Shown: one piece after another, positions 37,885-48,612 of the stretch | Position numbering within the stretch: position 1 is the stretch's first letter | Layout of the letters: the number at the start of each line of letters is the position of its first letter | DNA from: Bog-473 sp963721585 | GTDB lineage: Bacteria > Actinomycetota > Acidimicrobiia > Acidimicrobiales > RAAP-2 | Length of the DNA stretch: 64,000 nucleotides | Direction of reading: 5' to 3' | NCBI GenBank assembly: GCA_963721585.1 | Contig: CAVRJN010000006.1 | Coordinates: forward strand, 53,667-117,666 | Program-made: the position numbers and the translations under genes | The notes under the pieces: generated by a model | What the model saw: only the letters and a program-made list of their open reading frames with translations | The model's database searches: none | What the model was told of the DNA's origin: nothing

Positions 37885-38747
37885 TGGGCGCGATCGTTCT
37901 CGACGGCGAGACGGTCGCCGCCCGGATACGCGGCGAGGTGGCCGAGCGGGTCGAACGGCTGCGCCAGGAGGGATTCGGCGTCGGTCTCGGCACCCTGCTG
38001 GTGGGTGACGACGTGCCCAGCGAGCGGTACGTCGCGTTGAAGCACCAGGACTGTGCCGGCATCGGCATGTACTCCGTGGGTGAGCACCTCCCGGCCACCG
38101 CCAGCCAGGCGGAGGTGTTGGACGTCATCGCCCGTTTCAACGCCGACCCCAGGGTGAGTGCCTTCCTGGTGCAGCTGCCGCTGCCGCCCGGCCTCGACGA
38201 GGAGCAGGCTCTGCTGGCTGTCGACCCCGCCAAGGATGTCGATGGTCTCCACCCCGTGAATCTCGGCCGCCTCGTGCTCGGGACCCCCGGGCCGCTGCCG
38301 TGTACGCCGGCGGGGATCGTCGAGCTCCTCCACGCCTACGACGTCCCGGTCGAAGGGCGCCACGTGGCCATCATCGGGCGCGGGGTGACGATCGGACGCC
38401 CGCTGGCCAATCTCCTCTCCCTCAAGCGCCCTGGTTGCAACGCGGCGGTCTCCATCGTCCACACCGGCGTCAGCCCTGCCGACATGGCGGCCATCGTGCG
38501 CACGGCGGACATCGTGGTGGCCGCCGCCGGCCGGCCCCACCTGCTCATGGCGGGCATGGTCAAGCCGGGTGCGGCCGTGGTTTCCGCCGGCACCAGCTTC
38601 GAGGGCAAGAAGCTGATTCCCGACGCGCACCCCGAGGTGGCCGAGGTTGCAGGCTGGATCACCCCCCGCATCGGCGGGGTCGGCCCCATGACCCGTGCCA
38701 TGCTGTTGCGCAACGCGTTGCGGGCTGCGGAGATCGCGGCCAAGTGA
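37884..38747 (+). CDS. folD: Methylenetetrahydrofolate dehydrogenase / cyclohydrolase FolD
   Basis: 287 residues. It interconverts 5,10-methylene-THF and 10-formyl-THF, which PurN and PurH consume. Seen motifs: SERYVALKHQDCAGIGM (catalytic Tyr and Lys, about residue 50), VQLPLPPGL, DPAKDVDGLHPVNLGRL (about 118), PCTPAGIVELL and the NADP-binding IIGRGVTIGRPLANLLSLK. TPRIGGVGPMTRAMLLRNAL closes the folate site. It directly follows purH and lies two genes before metF, making a one-carbon cluster. Confidence 0.97.
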
Positions 38748-38804
38748 GGCTCTGGGGCAGGCTGCAGCGAGAGCCGGGATCACAGTCAGGGAGGCAAGCA
38801 GCCG

Positions 38805-39224
38805 ATGAGTGAACGGGAATACTCCGAACGCCCGTGGGGCAACTACACCGTTCTCGACGACGACGCACCCGACCACAAGGTCAAGCGCCTCGTCGTGCAC
38901 CCCGGCAAGCGGCTCAGCTACCAGCGTCACTCCCACCGGGCTGAGCACTGGTTCATCGTGGCGGGTACGGCGACGGTGACGCTCGACGGCAGCGTGATCC
39001 ACGTGCAGGCCGGTGAGGCCATCGACATCCCCCTCGAGAGTGCGCACCGCGTCGCCAACGAGGGCGACACGGATGTCGTGCTGATCGAGGTGCAGCGGGG
39101 GACGTACTTCGGCGAGGACGACATCGTCCGGCTCGATGACGACTACGGCCGCGTCGACGCCGAGGTCGGCGCCGGAGATTCCGGGAACGGAACGGGAGGA
39201 GCTGGAAAGGCCCCCTCCTCATGA
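38805..39224 (+). CDS. Cupin protein, mannose-6-phosphate isomerase type II-like
   Basis: 139 residues. A single cupin barrel like the C-terminal domain of mannose-1-phosphate guanylyltransferase/phosphomannose isomerase type II: ERPWGNYTVLDDDA (residue 8), VVHPGKRLSYQRHSHRAEHW with the metal-binding His residues, FIVAGTATVTLDGS and IPLESAHRVANEG. It probably isomerises mannose-6-phosphate and fructose-6-phosphate, supplying mannose donors, which would suit the glycosylation genes at the left. The Gly-rich C-terminal tail overlaps metF by 4 bp (ATGA). Stand-alone enzyme activity is likely but not certain. Confidence 0.85.
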   Translation: MSEREYSERPWGNYTVLDDDAPDHKVKRLVVHPGKRLSYQRHSHRAEHWFIVAGTATVTLDGSVIHVQAGEAIDIPLESAHRVANEGDTDVVLIEVQRGTYFGEDDIVRLDDDYGRVDAEVGAGDSGNGTGGAGKAPSS

Positions 39225-40090
39225 CGCGCATCTCGGAGCTGCTCGGGGCCGGGCCCACCTACTCCTTCGAGTTCTTCCCGCCCAAGAACGACAAGGAGCT
39301 GTCCACCCTCGCCCGCACGATCAGCGAGCTCCAGCCGTTGGAACCGTCCTTCGTCTCGGTGACCTATCGCGGCGGGGCCGAGTCGCGCCAGCGCACCGTG
39401 GACCTCGTGTCCAGCATGCTGCACACGACGAATCTCAACCCCATGGCCCACATCATCTGTGTGGCCCATACCCGCCTGGAGTTGGCCGACATCCTCGTGT
39501 CACTGCGCAAGGCCGGCGTCGAGAACCTCATGGCCCTCGGTGGTGACCCGCCCGAGGACCCGGCGGCGGGCCCGGGCGAGCTGGCCTACGCTGCGGAGCT
39601 CGTCGAGCTGGCCCGGGCCATCGGGGGATTCTCCATCGGGGTCGCGGCCCATCCGGCGGGCCATCCGCGCTCGCCCGACCTGCCGAGCGACCGAGACTTC
39701 CTTGCGGCCAAGCTCGCCCTGGCCGACTTCGGGGTCACCCAGTTCTTCTTCGAGGCCGCCGAGTACGAGGATCTCGCCGCCGACCTCCGCGAGCGCGGCG
39801 TCGACACGCCCGTGCTCCCCGGCATCCTCCCTGTGACTTCGCTGTCCACCATGGGCCGGCTGGGCGCCATGGGTGCGGCCGCGCCGGACTGGATGCAGGA
39901 TCGTCTGCGGGCTGCCGACGAGCGGGGTGGCGCCGACGCGGTCCGCAAGGAAGGGGTGGAGCTGGCCACCGAGCTCTGCTCCCACCTCCTCGATTCCGGC
40001 GTGCCGGGACTGCACTTCTACACCTTCAACACCTCGAGCGCGACCCGGGAGATCTATGCCGCGCTCGGACTGGGGCCCAGCCCCGCTTGA
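39221..40090 (+). CDS. metF: Methylenetetrahydrofolate reductase MetF
   Basis: 289 residues, usual length for the bacterial FAD-containing enzyme that makes 5-methyl-THF for methionine synthesis. The TIM-barrel opening YSFEFFPPKNDKELSTLART carries the catalytic Glu. FVSVTYRGGAESRQRTVDL, HIICVAHTRLELADILVSL and NLMALGGDPPEDPA follow. The FAD site includes IGVAAHPAGHPRSPDL, and FGVTQFFFEAAEYEDLAADL and GLHFYTFNTSSATREIY lie toward the C-terminus. The ATG overlaps the cupin stop, and it completes the folate cluster with folD. Confidence 0.95.
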   Translation: MTRISELLGAGPTYSFEFFPPKNDKELSTLARTISELQPLEPSFVSVTYRGGAESRQRTVDLVSSMLHTTNLNPMAHIICVAHTRLELADILVSLRKAGVENLMALGGDPPEDPAAGPGELAYAAELVELARAIGGFSIGVAAHPAGHPRSPDLPSDRDFLAAKLALADFGVTQFFFEAAEYEDLAADLRERGVDTPVLPGILPVTSLSTMGRLGAMGAAAPDWMQDRLRAADERGGADAVRKEGVELATELCSHLLDSGVPGLHFYTFNTSSATREIYAALGLGPSPA

Positions 40091-40126
40091 GCAACGCGCC
40101 GGCGTGTGCGTTTCTCGCCCTCGTGT

Positions 40127-40148
40127 GTGACATCCGGGTGACATACGG
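40127..40148 (+). promoter_or_regulatory. Candidate PHO-box-like direct repeat upstream of the phosphatase
   Basis: Two consecutive 11-bp units, GTGACATCCGG (40127-40137) and GTGACATACGG (40138-40148), differ at one base. Tandem 11-bp units are the architecture of PhoP boxes in actinobacteria, and the next gene is a phosphatase. The unit is not the Streptomyces GTTCACC consensus, so PhoP binding is inference. Confidence 0.45.
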
Positions 40149-40246
40149 GAGCCCGCCCGTCTCGAGATCTGTGTCCGCGGGGAGATTCCGCGAAAGCATT
40201 ACTTACTGATCACGCGCCGTTCAGGTGGCTTGGTTACGTTCCGGCC

Positions 40247-42412
40247 ATGAGCGAGACCGTGCCGTTTTCGAAGTCAGACTTCTCCCGCCGGCGCTTCATC
40301 CAGACGGCGGGCGGCCTCGGCCTCCTCGTCGCCACCTACAGCTTGTGGAAGCCGTCGCTGGCGTTGGCGGCCGGCCCCACGACGACCGGTTCAGGCACCA
40401 CGCCCGAGCAGGTCCACCTGACGTGGCCCTTCGACTCGGCCAACAACCCGACGAACGCCGTCGTGGTTTCCTGGCTGCAACCCCAGCCGTCGACGGGCGG
40501 GTTCGTGATCTTCGCCCCTGCCTCGAATCCGGGCGGGCTGACCGGGGCCGGCACGACGACAGTCGATGCCGCTGTCAACACCCAGCAGGGCGGCAACCTC
40601 AACGCCAACAGCACGGGCTCTGCAGCCGGCGCGGGCCCGTACCCTGCCGCCGGCTCCCCCTCGGGGACCTTCATGGGTTTTGCATTCAGCTACCAAGACC
40701 TGACCGAGGGTTCGTACGTCTATGCCTACAGCGCCGTGCTCAATGGCCTGACGCCCAATACGGCCTATGTCTACGCGATCTGCGATGGCGAGGGTCACTA
40801 CTTCCCGACGCTGGCGGCACCTGCCACCTTCTCGACGGCGCCGACCGGCCGTACTGCGTTCAGGTTCAGCAGCTACGGCGATCTCGGAACGCCGACAGCC
40901 ATCACCAGCGGTGCGAACGCCTACGGCGACGCCTACGCCGAAGGCACCGCCAACGACACCTACTCGACATGGGCCGAGTCCTCGGCCAACGCCTACCAGG
41001 CGGTCAACGCGGTGGAGTACTTCGCGCCCCTCTTCCACCTGATCAACGGCGACCTCACCTACGCCGACAAGAACGCCACTCAGGCCCCCGAAGTCTGGCG
41101 GGACTTCGGCATGAGCGTGCAGCGCTCGGCCATGAACCGCCCGTGGATGCCCTGCCTGGGCAACCACGAGGCGGAGGTCGCCAACGGCTACTCCTCGTAC
41201 CTCTCGCGCTACGTGCTGCCCGACAATGGTGCCGCCTCGTTCCCCGGCAACTTCTACTACTTCCAGGTGGGCTCGGTGCTGATCATCTCGCTCGACGCCA
41301 ACGACGTCGTCTACCAGGACAGCAATGCGTACGCCTCCACCACCGCGACGGGATCAGGGAAGTGGGGTGTCGGCGCGAACTGCTTCGACCGCTACTACAC
41401 CGGCACCCCCAGCGGGACCTATGCGAGCGACTCCAATTTGAAGGCGCCGGCGGGCAACGCCCAGACAGAGTGGCTGCAGAACGTGCTGGCATCGGCCCGA
41501 CCCGGGCAGGTCCCCGCCTCCCCGCCGTCGTCCATCACCACCATCTCGAGTATCGACCCGACGTCCATCGACTGGATCGTGGTGCAGATGCACCAGTGCG
41601 TCATGTCGTCGTCGTTCGACAACGGCTGCGACAAGGGGATCCGCGAGATCTGGAAGCCGCTGTTCGATCAGTACCAGGTCGACCTGGTGGTCAATGGCCA
41701 CGACCACGACTACGAACGCTCGCAACCGGTTCACGGGTACACCGCCCTCCAGGGCCGACAGGTCGGGAGCCAATCGACGGTCGTCGAGACGCTCCAGCCC
41801 GCCCCGGTCTCCGGCGCGGTCTCGACCACCACAGCGTCCTCGGGAACAGTGCCTCTCATCGATTCGAGTGAAGGCACGGTGTATCTGGTCCTCGGCGGCG
41901 GGGGGACCAACGCGATCGACAACGCCTACCAACCGACCGACGGCGCCCCGGCCAACACCGCGGGGGTGCACACCGTCACCATCCGCAAGACCGGCACGTC
42001 GGGAACGTCAATCAAACCGCCGGCAGACGCCTACGAGCCGGTCGTGTGGTCGGCTCTGACCGACCCCGCACCCGCCAGCGGGGCCAACTCCCCCTATGGG
42101 ATTGCCCTCTTCGACGTGAATCCGGGTGACGCGCCGGGCGGGAGCACCACACTGACCGTGACCTACTACCACTGCCCGGAGAACAGCGGAGGCACCTCGG
42201 CCACCACCACGCCGCCGGCACCGGGCACCAATCCCGGATATGTGGTCTTCGACCAGTTCGTCCTGACTCGGCCCCGGAGCGACGGCCCGCCTGCTGTGAC
42301 GCCAGAGTTCGCCTACCCGGCTGCGGCGTTGGCCGGCGCGGCGGCCGTTGGCGCTGGAGCCCTGTATCTGAGCCAGCGTGGCCGCGCCTCGGCCGTTACG
42401 GTCGACGCGTAG
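40247..42412 (+). CDS. Tat-exported purple acid phosphatase-like metallophosphoesterase
   Basis: 721 residues. A twin-arginine signal (SRRRFIQTAGGLGLLVATYS) is followed by a fibronectin-like domain as in plant/bacterial purple acid phosphatases. The metallophosphatase core follows with all metal motifs: SSYGDLGT (about residue 208), INGDLTYADK, CLGNHEAE, VVQMHQCVMS and VNGHDHDYERS (about 482). The likely role is release of phosphate from organic esters outside the cell, fitting the nearby pst genes. The C-terminus is VTPEFAYPAAALAGAAAVGA with GALYLSQRGRA, a PE-helix-basic tail comparable to that of the protein at 18989. It may therefore be an exosortase substrate or simply C-terminally anchored. 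Confidence 0.88.
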   Translation: MSETVPFSKSDFSRRRFIQTAGGLGLLVATYSLWKPSLALAAGPTTTGSGTTPEQVHLTWPFDSANNPTNAVVVSWLQPQPSTGGFVIFAPASNPGGLTGAGTTTVDAAVNTQQGGNLNANSTGSAAGAGPYPAAGSPSGTFMGFAFSYQDLTEGSYVYAYSAVLNGLTPNTAYVYAICDGEGHYFPTLAAPATFSTAPTGRTAFRFSSYGDLGTPTAITSGANAYGDAYAEGTANDTYSTWAESSANAYQAVNAVEYFAPLFHLINGDLTYADKNATQAPEVWRDFGMSVQRSAMNRPWMPCLGNHEAEVANGYSSYLSRYVLPDNGAASFPGNFYYFQVGSVLIISLDANDVVYQDSNAYASTTATGSGKWGVGANCFDRYYTGTPSGTYASDSNLKAPAGNAQTEWLQNVLASARPGQVPASPPSSITTISSIDPTSIDWIVVQMHQCVMSSSFDNGCDKGIREIWKPLFDQYQVDLVVNGHDHDYERSQPVHGYTALQGRQVGSQSTVVETLQPAPVSGAVSTTTASSGTVPLIDSSEGTVYLVLGGGGTNAIDNAYQPTDGAPANTAGVHTVTIRKTGTSGTSIKPPADAYEPVVWSALTDPAPASGANSPYGIALFDVNPGDAPGGSTTLTVTYYHCPENSGGTSATTTPPAPGTNPGYVVFDQFVLTRPRSDGPPAVTPEFAYPAAALAGAAAVGAGALYLSQRGRASAVTVDA

Positions 42413-42427
42413 GTCCACTTAGCTGGA

Positions 42428-42462
42428 GCACTGGGGGCACTGGGGGCACTGGGGGCACTGGG
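42428..42462 (+). repeat. Short tandem repeat (GCACTGGGG x4)
   Basis: Three full 9-bp units GCACTGGGG plus a fourth of 8 bp, just after the phosphatase stop. No function evident; possibly slippage-prone. Confidence 0.85.
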
Positions 42463-42521
42463 CAGGCTTCGTTGGGCTTCGTCACGCTGGGCGAGCGGCG
42501 GGGTGGCGGAAAGCGCCAAAC

Positions 42522-42547
42522 CTAGTGGGTATCTAGTGGGTATATAC
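42522..42547 (+). promoter_or_regulatory. Promoter/operator of the two-gene module, with direct repeat and leaderless -10 box
   Basis: CTAGTGGGTAT occurs twice in direct succession (42522-42532, 42533-42543). The second copy extends to TAGTGGGTATATAC, which runs into a consensus -10 box TATACT (42543-42548). The ATG at 42556 is only seven bases further, so the transcript is probably leaderless. The repeat overlaps the -10 region, as expected for an autorepressor operator. Confidence 0.6.
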
Positions 42548-42555
42548 TGCCGGTA

Positions 42556-43017
42556 ATGGCATACGTGGTCGCCCGCCCGAAGGGCCGCTTCGAGATCCGG
42601 GAGTCCGTCTACACGCCAAAGGGGCCTCGTGCCCGCACGCTGGCCAACTTCGAGCAGCTCACGGACAAGGTTCTGGACACGGCCCGCCTTCGGGCCAGCC
42701 GGCCGTTCGACCTCGACGCCGTGCGTGCCTCGGCGGGGAAGGCCAGGGCTTCTGCGGCCGCCCGGCGCCCTGGCCGGGGTCACCTGGGCGGTGTCGCCAC
42801 ACCGCGTCGCCTCGAGATGCGACGGTTCGCCGAGTCCTCCCGCCGGATGGCTGCGGCTCTCGAGTCGCGCCGGGCGCCGTCGGGCTCGGCGCGGGATCCC
42901 GGCGACGCCCTGATCGACCTGTTGGACCTGGTCGCCCAGGTCTCGGCCTTCCGGACACCACGCCGCCCGGAGCCACTTCGATTCCCACCCCTGGCCCGCC
43001 TCCGAGCGGATCATTGA
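42556..43017 (+). CDS. Small basic protein, putative antitoxin/regulator of a two-gene module
   Basis: 153 residues. It begins MAYVVARPKGRFEIRESVYT followed by PKGPRARTLANFEQLTDKVL, reminiscent of small proteins that read and restrict their own operons; it is arginine- and alanine-rich throughout. The C-terminal third has a leucine-rich helix (ALIDLLDLVAQVSAF). I recognise no family with certainty. The gene overlaps the next by 3 bp (TTGA) and has a repeat-overlapped, probably leaderless promoter. Together with the nucleotidyltransferase-like partner this suggests a toxin-antitoxin-type unit, which is inference. Confidence 0.6.
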   Translation: MAYVVARPKGRFEIRESVYTPKGPRARTLANFEQLTDKVLDTARLRASRPFDLDAVRASAGKARASAAARRPGRGHLGGVATPRRLEMRRFAESSRRMAAALESRRAPSGSARDPGDALIDLLDLVAQVSAFRTPRRPEPLRFPPLARLRADH

Positions 43018-43610
43018 CGACGACCACGACCGGCCCCTATCCCAACCTGGTCACCAGGATCATCTCGCTCCACGAGATGCTCGATTCCATCGGGCTGCCG
43101 CACCAGTTCGGGGGCGCCATCGCCCTCGCCTGGTATCGCAATCCCAGGGCGACCACAGACATCGACATCAACCTGACTCTTCCGCCCGAGGCCGCCGAGC
43201 CGATTCTGCAGGCGTTGGCCCTGCTGGGCGTCACGATCACACCCGAAGGCCGGGCGGCCGTCGCTCTCGACGGGCAGGCGAGGCTCGACTGGGACGGCTC
43301 CTACCTCGATGTGTTCTTCGCCACCATGGACCTGCACTTCGAAATGGCCGACCGTGCCCATGTCGTCCGCTTCGGCCCGGTGGACATACCGATACTGGCT
43401 CCCGAGGACCTCATTATCTGCAAGGCCGTTTTTGACCGGCCCAAGGACTGGCTCGACATGGAGGAAATGCTCCGCTGGGGCACCGAGGTCGACGCCGCCC
43501 GGGCGCTCGGATGGGTCGGCGACATCCTCGGTCCGGAGTCGGGGCAGTACGCCCGCCTGAAAGAGCTGCTGTCCGCGGGCCCGGCCGGCCCCCCGAATCA
43601 GATGCACTGA
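43014..43610 (+). CDS. Nucleotidyltransferase-like protein (AbiEii/MNT type)
   Basis: 198 residues, TTG start overlapping the upstream stop. HQFGGAIALAWYRNPRATTD followed by IDINLTL (about residues 30-56) is the G-G/S...D-x-D arrangement of minimal nucleotidyltransferase-fold proteins such as AbiEii toxins and DUF6036-like proteins. LDWDGSYLDVFFATMDLHFE supplies a further acidic strand and PILAPEDLIICKAVFDRPKDW the typical C-terminal helix region. It is likely the effector half of a two-gene module. Activity and target are unknown. Confidence 0.7.
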   Translation: MTTTTTGPYPNLVTRIISLHEMLDSIGLPHQFGGAIALAWYRNPRATTDIDINLTLPPEAAEPILQALALLGVTITPEGRAAVALDGQARLDWDGSYLDVFFATMDLHFEMADRAHVVRFGPVDIPILAPEDLIICKAVFDRPKDWLDMEEMLRWGTEVDAARALGWVGDILGPESGQYARLKELLSAGPAGPPNQMH

Positions 43611-43680
43611 GAATCCGCCAATTAAGGAGCCCCAATGGGTGAATTGGGACAGGCCCGTTTCGCCCCGTAGCATCCCGTCC

Positions 43681-44877
43681 ATGGCAGATCTCATCCGCAT
43701 GGGCGACGACGGCACACTCCAAGTCCCCGACGAACCCATCATTCCCTTCATTGAGGGCGACGGCACGGGGGTCGACATCTGGCCGGCCGCCAAGCTCGTC
43801 CTCGATGCCGCCGCCGCCAAGCACGGGCACAAGGTGGCCTGGAAGGAAGTCCTGGCCGGCCAGAAGGCGTTCGACGAGACGGGCAACTGGCTGCCCGACG
43901 AGACGGTGGACACCTTCCGCTCCCACCTCATAGGGATCAAGGGCCCGCTCACGACGCCGGTGGGTGGCGGCATCCGCTCCCTCAACGTGGCGCTGCGCCA
44001 GATCCTCGACCTCTACGTGTGCCTGCGCCCGGTGCGCTGGTTCACCGGCGTGCCCTCGCCCGTCGTGCACCCCGAGCTGGTCGACATGGTCATCTTCCGG
44101 GAGAACACCGAGGACGTCTACGCCGGCTACGAGGTGCAATCCGGCACGCCCGAGGCCGAGAGGCTGGCGGAGTACCTGCGGTCCGAGATGGGCTGGCCCA
44201 TCAGGGAGCTCTCGGGCATCGGCATCAAGCCGATCTCACCCATGGGGTCCAAGCGACTCATCCGGGCCGCCATTGAGTACACGCTCGAGCGCAAGCGCGA
44301 GTCCGTGACGCTGGTGCACAAGGGCAACATCCAGAAGTTCACCGAGGGCGCGTTCCGCGAGTGGGGCTACGAGCTCGTGCGCGAGGAGTTCGCCGACGTG
44401 GCTGTCGGCTGGGACGACTGCGACGGCAAGCCCGGGGACAAGCTCCTCGTCAAGGACACCATCGCCGACATCACGCTGCAGCAGGTGCTGACCCGGCCGT
44501 CGGACTTCGACGTCATCGCCACGACGAACCTCAACGGCGACTACCTTTCCGATGCCCTGGCCGCGCAGGTCGGCGGCATCGGCATCGCCCCGGGAGCGAA
44601 CATCAACTACGTGAGCGGACACGGCATCTTCGAGGCGACCCACGGCACCGCGCCGAAGTACGCCGGGCAGGACAAGGTGAATCCGGGCTCGGTGCTGCTG
44701 TCGGGCGTGCTGATGTTCGAGCACATCGGCTGGAACAACGCGGCGTCGGACATTGTCCACGCGCTCGAGGCCACCATCGCGGACAAGGTCGTGACCTACG
44801 ACTTCGCCCGCTTGATGGAGGGCGCCACCGAGGTGAAGTGTTCAGAATTCGCCTCGGCCATCGTCGACCGCCTGTAG
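43681..44877 (+). CDS. icd: NADP-type isocitrate dehydrogenase
   Basis: 398 residues from ATG 43681; the in-frame start at 43639 adds 14 unlikely residues. Homodimeric type I enzyme: FIEGDGTGVDIWPAAKLVLD near the N-terminus, GGGIRSLNVALRQILDLYVC with the substrate-binding Ser and Arg, FRENTEDVYAGYE, GIGIKPISPMGSKRLIRAAI, LVHKGNIQKFTEGAFREWGY with the catalytic Lys, and GTAPKYAGQDKVNPGSVLLS (cofactor-binding loop). It converts isocitrate to 2-oxoglutarate in the TCA cycle. mdh follows 66 bp downstream in the same direction. Confidence 0.95.
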   Translation: MADLIRMGDDGTLQVPDEPIIPFIEGDGTGVDIWPAAKLVLDAAAAKHGHKVAWKEVLAGQKAFDETGNWLPDETVDTFRSHLIGIKGPLTTPVGGGIRSLNVALRQILDLYVCLRPVRWFTGVPSPVVHPELVDMVIFRENTEDVYAGYEVQSGTPEAERLAEYLRSEMGWPIRELSGIGIKPISPMGSKRLIRAAIEYTLERKRESVTLVHKGNIQKFTEGAFREWGYELVREEFADVAVGWDDCDGKPGDKLLVKDTIADITLQQVLTRPSDFDVIATTNLNGDYLSDALAAQVGGIGIAPGANINYVSGHGIFEATHGTAPKYAGQDKVNPGSVLLSGVLMFEHIGWNNAASDIVHALEATIADKVVTYDFARLMEGATEVKCSEFASAIVDRL

Positions 44878-44943
44878 CGGATCCCGCAGGACACAACAGC
44901 CCCAGTCGGACCAGAAGAATTGTCGGAAAGGACCACTCCACCC

Positions 44944-45939
44944 ATGGCCAAGCCCCCCGTCCACGTGACCGTCACCGGTGCAGGCGGCCAGATCGGCTAC
45001 TCCATCCTGTTCCGCATCGCGTCGGGCCAGCTCCTCGGTGAGGACCAGCCGATCGTGTTGCGCCTCCTCGAGATCGAGCCCGCGATGCGCGTGCTCGAGG
45101 GCGTCGTGATGGAGATCGACGACTGCGCCTTCCCGCTGGTGCACGACATCGTCGCCACGTCCGACCTGAAGACGGCCTTCGACGGCACGTCGTGGGCGCT
45201 GCTGGTCGGCTCCATCCCGCGCAAAGCCGGCATGGAGCGCGGTGATCTCCTCAGCGTGAACGGCGGGATCTTCAAGCCGCAGGGCCGGGCCATTGCCGAG
45301 AACGCGGACTCCGACGTGCGCATCCTCGTCGTGGGGAACCCCTGCAACACGAACTGCCTCATCGCACGCTCCAACGCTCCCGAGGTGCCGGCCGACCGCT
45401 GGTTCGCCATGACCCGCCTGGACGAGAACCGGGCCAAGGCGCAGCTCGCCGCCAAGGCGTCGGCTCCGGTGGCCGACGTCACCAACGTGGCCATCTGGGG
45501 CAACCACTCGGCCACCCAGTTCCCGGATTTCGCCAACGCCCGCATCGGCGGGAAGCCGGCGTCAGAGGTGATCACCGACGACGAGTGGTTGCGGGGCGAC
45601 TTCATCACCACGGTGCAGAAGCGGGGCGCCGCCATCATCGAGGCCCGGGGCTCCTCCTCGGCGGCCTCGGCGGCTGCGGCAGCCATCGACACGGTGGTCA
45701 GCCTCCGCACCAAGACCGCCAAGGGCGGCTGCTTCTCGGTCGCCATCGCCAGCGAGGGCCAGTACGGGGCGCCCGAGGGCCTGCAGTTCGGGTTCCCTGT
45801 GGAGGCCGACGGCAAGGGTGGATGGTCCGTGGTCGAGGGCTTCGCCCACGACGACTTCGCCACCGAGCGCATCAAGATCACCACCGACGAGCTGCTGGCC
45901 GAGCGCAACGACGTCAAGGACCTGGGACTCCTCGGGTAA
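44944..45939 (+). CDS. mdh: Malate dehydrogenase
   Basis: 331 residues. ATG 44944 is preceded by GGAAAGGA at 44925-44932; a GTG upstream (44920) is less likely. Nucleotide loop TGAGGQIGYSILFRIASGQL, substrate arginine loop VGSIPRKAGMERGDLL, VVGNPCNTNCLIARSNA, TRLDENRAKAQLAAKA and catalytic IWGNHSATQFPDF. The length and motifs match the MDH type 2 family of actinobacteria. It oxidises malate to oxaloacetate. With icd and the sdh genes at 57.7-61.2 kb, three TCA-cycle enzymes lie in this window. Confidence 0.96.
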   Translation: MAKPPVHVTVTGAGGQIGYSILFRIASGQLLGEDQPIVLRLLEIEPAMRVLEGVVMEIDDCAFPLVHDIVATSDLKTAFDGTSWALLVGSIPRKAGMERGDLLSVNGGIFKPQGRAIAENADSDVRILVVGNPCNTNCLIARSNAPEVPADRWFAMTRLDENRAKAQLAAKASAPVADVTNVAIWGNHSATQFPDFANARIGGKPASEVITDDEWLRGDFITTVQKRGAAIIEARGSSSAASAAAAAIDTVVSLRTKTAKGGCFSVAIASEGQYGAPEGLQFGFPVEADGKGGWSVVEGFAHDDFATERIKITTDELLAERNDVKDLGLLG

Positions 45940-46063
45940 CACCCCCGGTAGGATGCGGTCTTGATCCTTCCTCTGCCCTTCGGTCCCGCGGTCGACCCGG
46001 CCCTTCCGGCCCTTCCGGCCGCCGTCACCGGCTGTTCGCGGCCGTGAAACCGCAGCGAAACAC

Positions 46064-47661
<1,598 letters not shown>

Positions 47662-47671
<10 letters not shown>

Positions 47672-48612
47672 CCCGCGCCCTCTTGAGCCGGGTCGCCGAG
47701 TCCATCTTCTGGGTCGGTCGCTACGTGGAGCGGGCCGAGGGCACGGCGCGCATCCTTGACGTCTCGGTGTACCAGGCCCTCGAGCAGAGCGACGTCGAGG
47801 GCTCGCTCGCGGCCCGCCGGCTCCTTGCCGTCATGGGTCTGCCCGATTCGGGAACGGAGACGTTGTGGCAGGCGACGGAGCGTTTGGCCACGGACCCCGA
47901 GAGCCGGTCGTCGATCGCGGGGGCGCTTGCCGCCGCCCGGGAGAACACCCGCGCCGTGCGGCACGTCGTGCCGGTGGAGTTCTGGGAACACATCAACGCC
48001 ACCTGGGCCGAGCTCCCGCTGCGCTGGGAGACGGGTCGCCGGGCCGGCCCAGCCTTCTACCTCTCCTTCGTGAAGACCCAGTGCGCCGGCATGATGGGCC
48101 TGGCCGACACCATGATGAGCCGCGACCAGACGTGGCTCTTCTTCACCCTGGGGCGGTGTCTCGAGCGCACCGACGTGGTCGCCCGTCAGCTGGCCACGGT
48201 GGCCTTCGACGAGGTGTTCGACAGCGGCCTCGTCATGCTGCTGCGCTCCTGCGGCGGCTACGAGCCCTACCTGCGACTCTCCCAGGGGGTCGTCGAGCCG
48301 GGTCGGGTCCTGGACTTTCTCCTGCGTGACCGCCTCTTCCCGCGCTCCGCCTTCGCCTCGCTGACCCTGGCGGAGGAATGCCTCGACCAGATCAACGCCG
48401 GACGCGAAGGGGCGTGGGACGACGCCCGCGGGCTGGTCGGCCTGGCGCGCGCCGAGCTCGAATACTCGGCGCCGGCGACGCTGTCCCGCGATCTGGAGAC
48501 CCGGTTGGAGCGGCTGCAGGCCTCGATTTCCTCGGTGAGCGACGCCGTGACGAGGCGCTACTTCGCCCAGGACCTCCCCATGCAGTGGCGACAGGGGGGT
48601 GGAGCCGGGTGA
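47662..48612 (+). CDS. Alpha-E domain protein (DUF403)
   Basis: 316 residues, all-helical. It opens LLSRVAESIFWVGRYVERAE followed by GTARILDV, the family hallmark, and contains NTRAVRHVVPVEFWEHINA, MMSRDQTWLFFTLGRCLERTDVVAR and LLRSCGGYEPYLR. Proteins of this family nearly always sit between the ATP-grasp and transglutaminase genes found here, and are thought to help process or carry the product; no activity is established. The ATG overlaps the ATP-grasp end and its stop overlaps the next GTG (GTGA). Confidence 0.92.
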
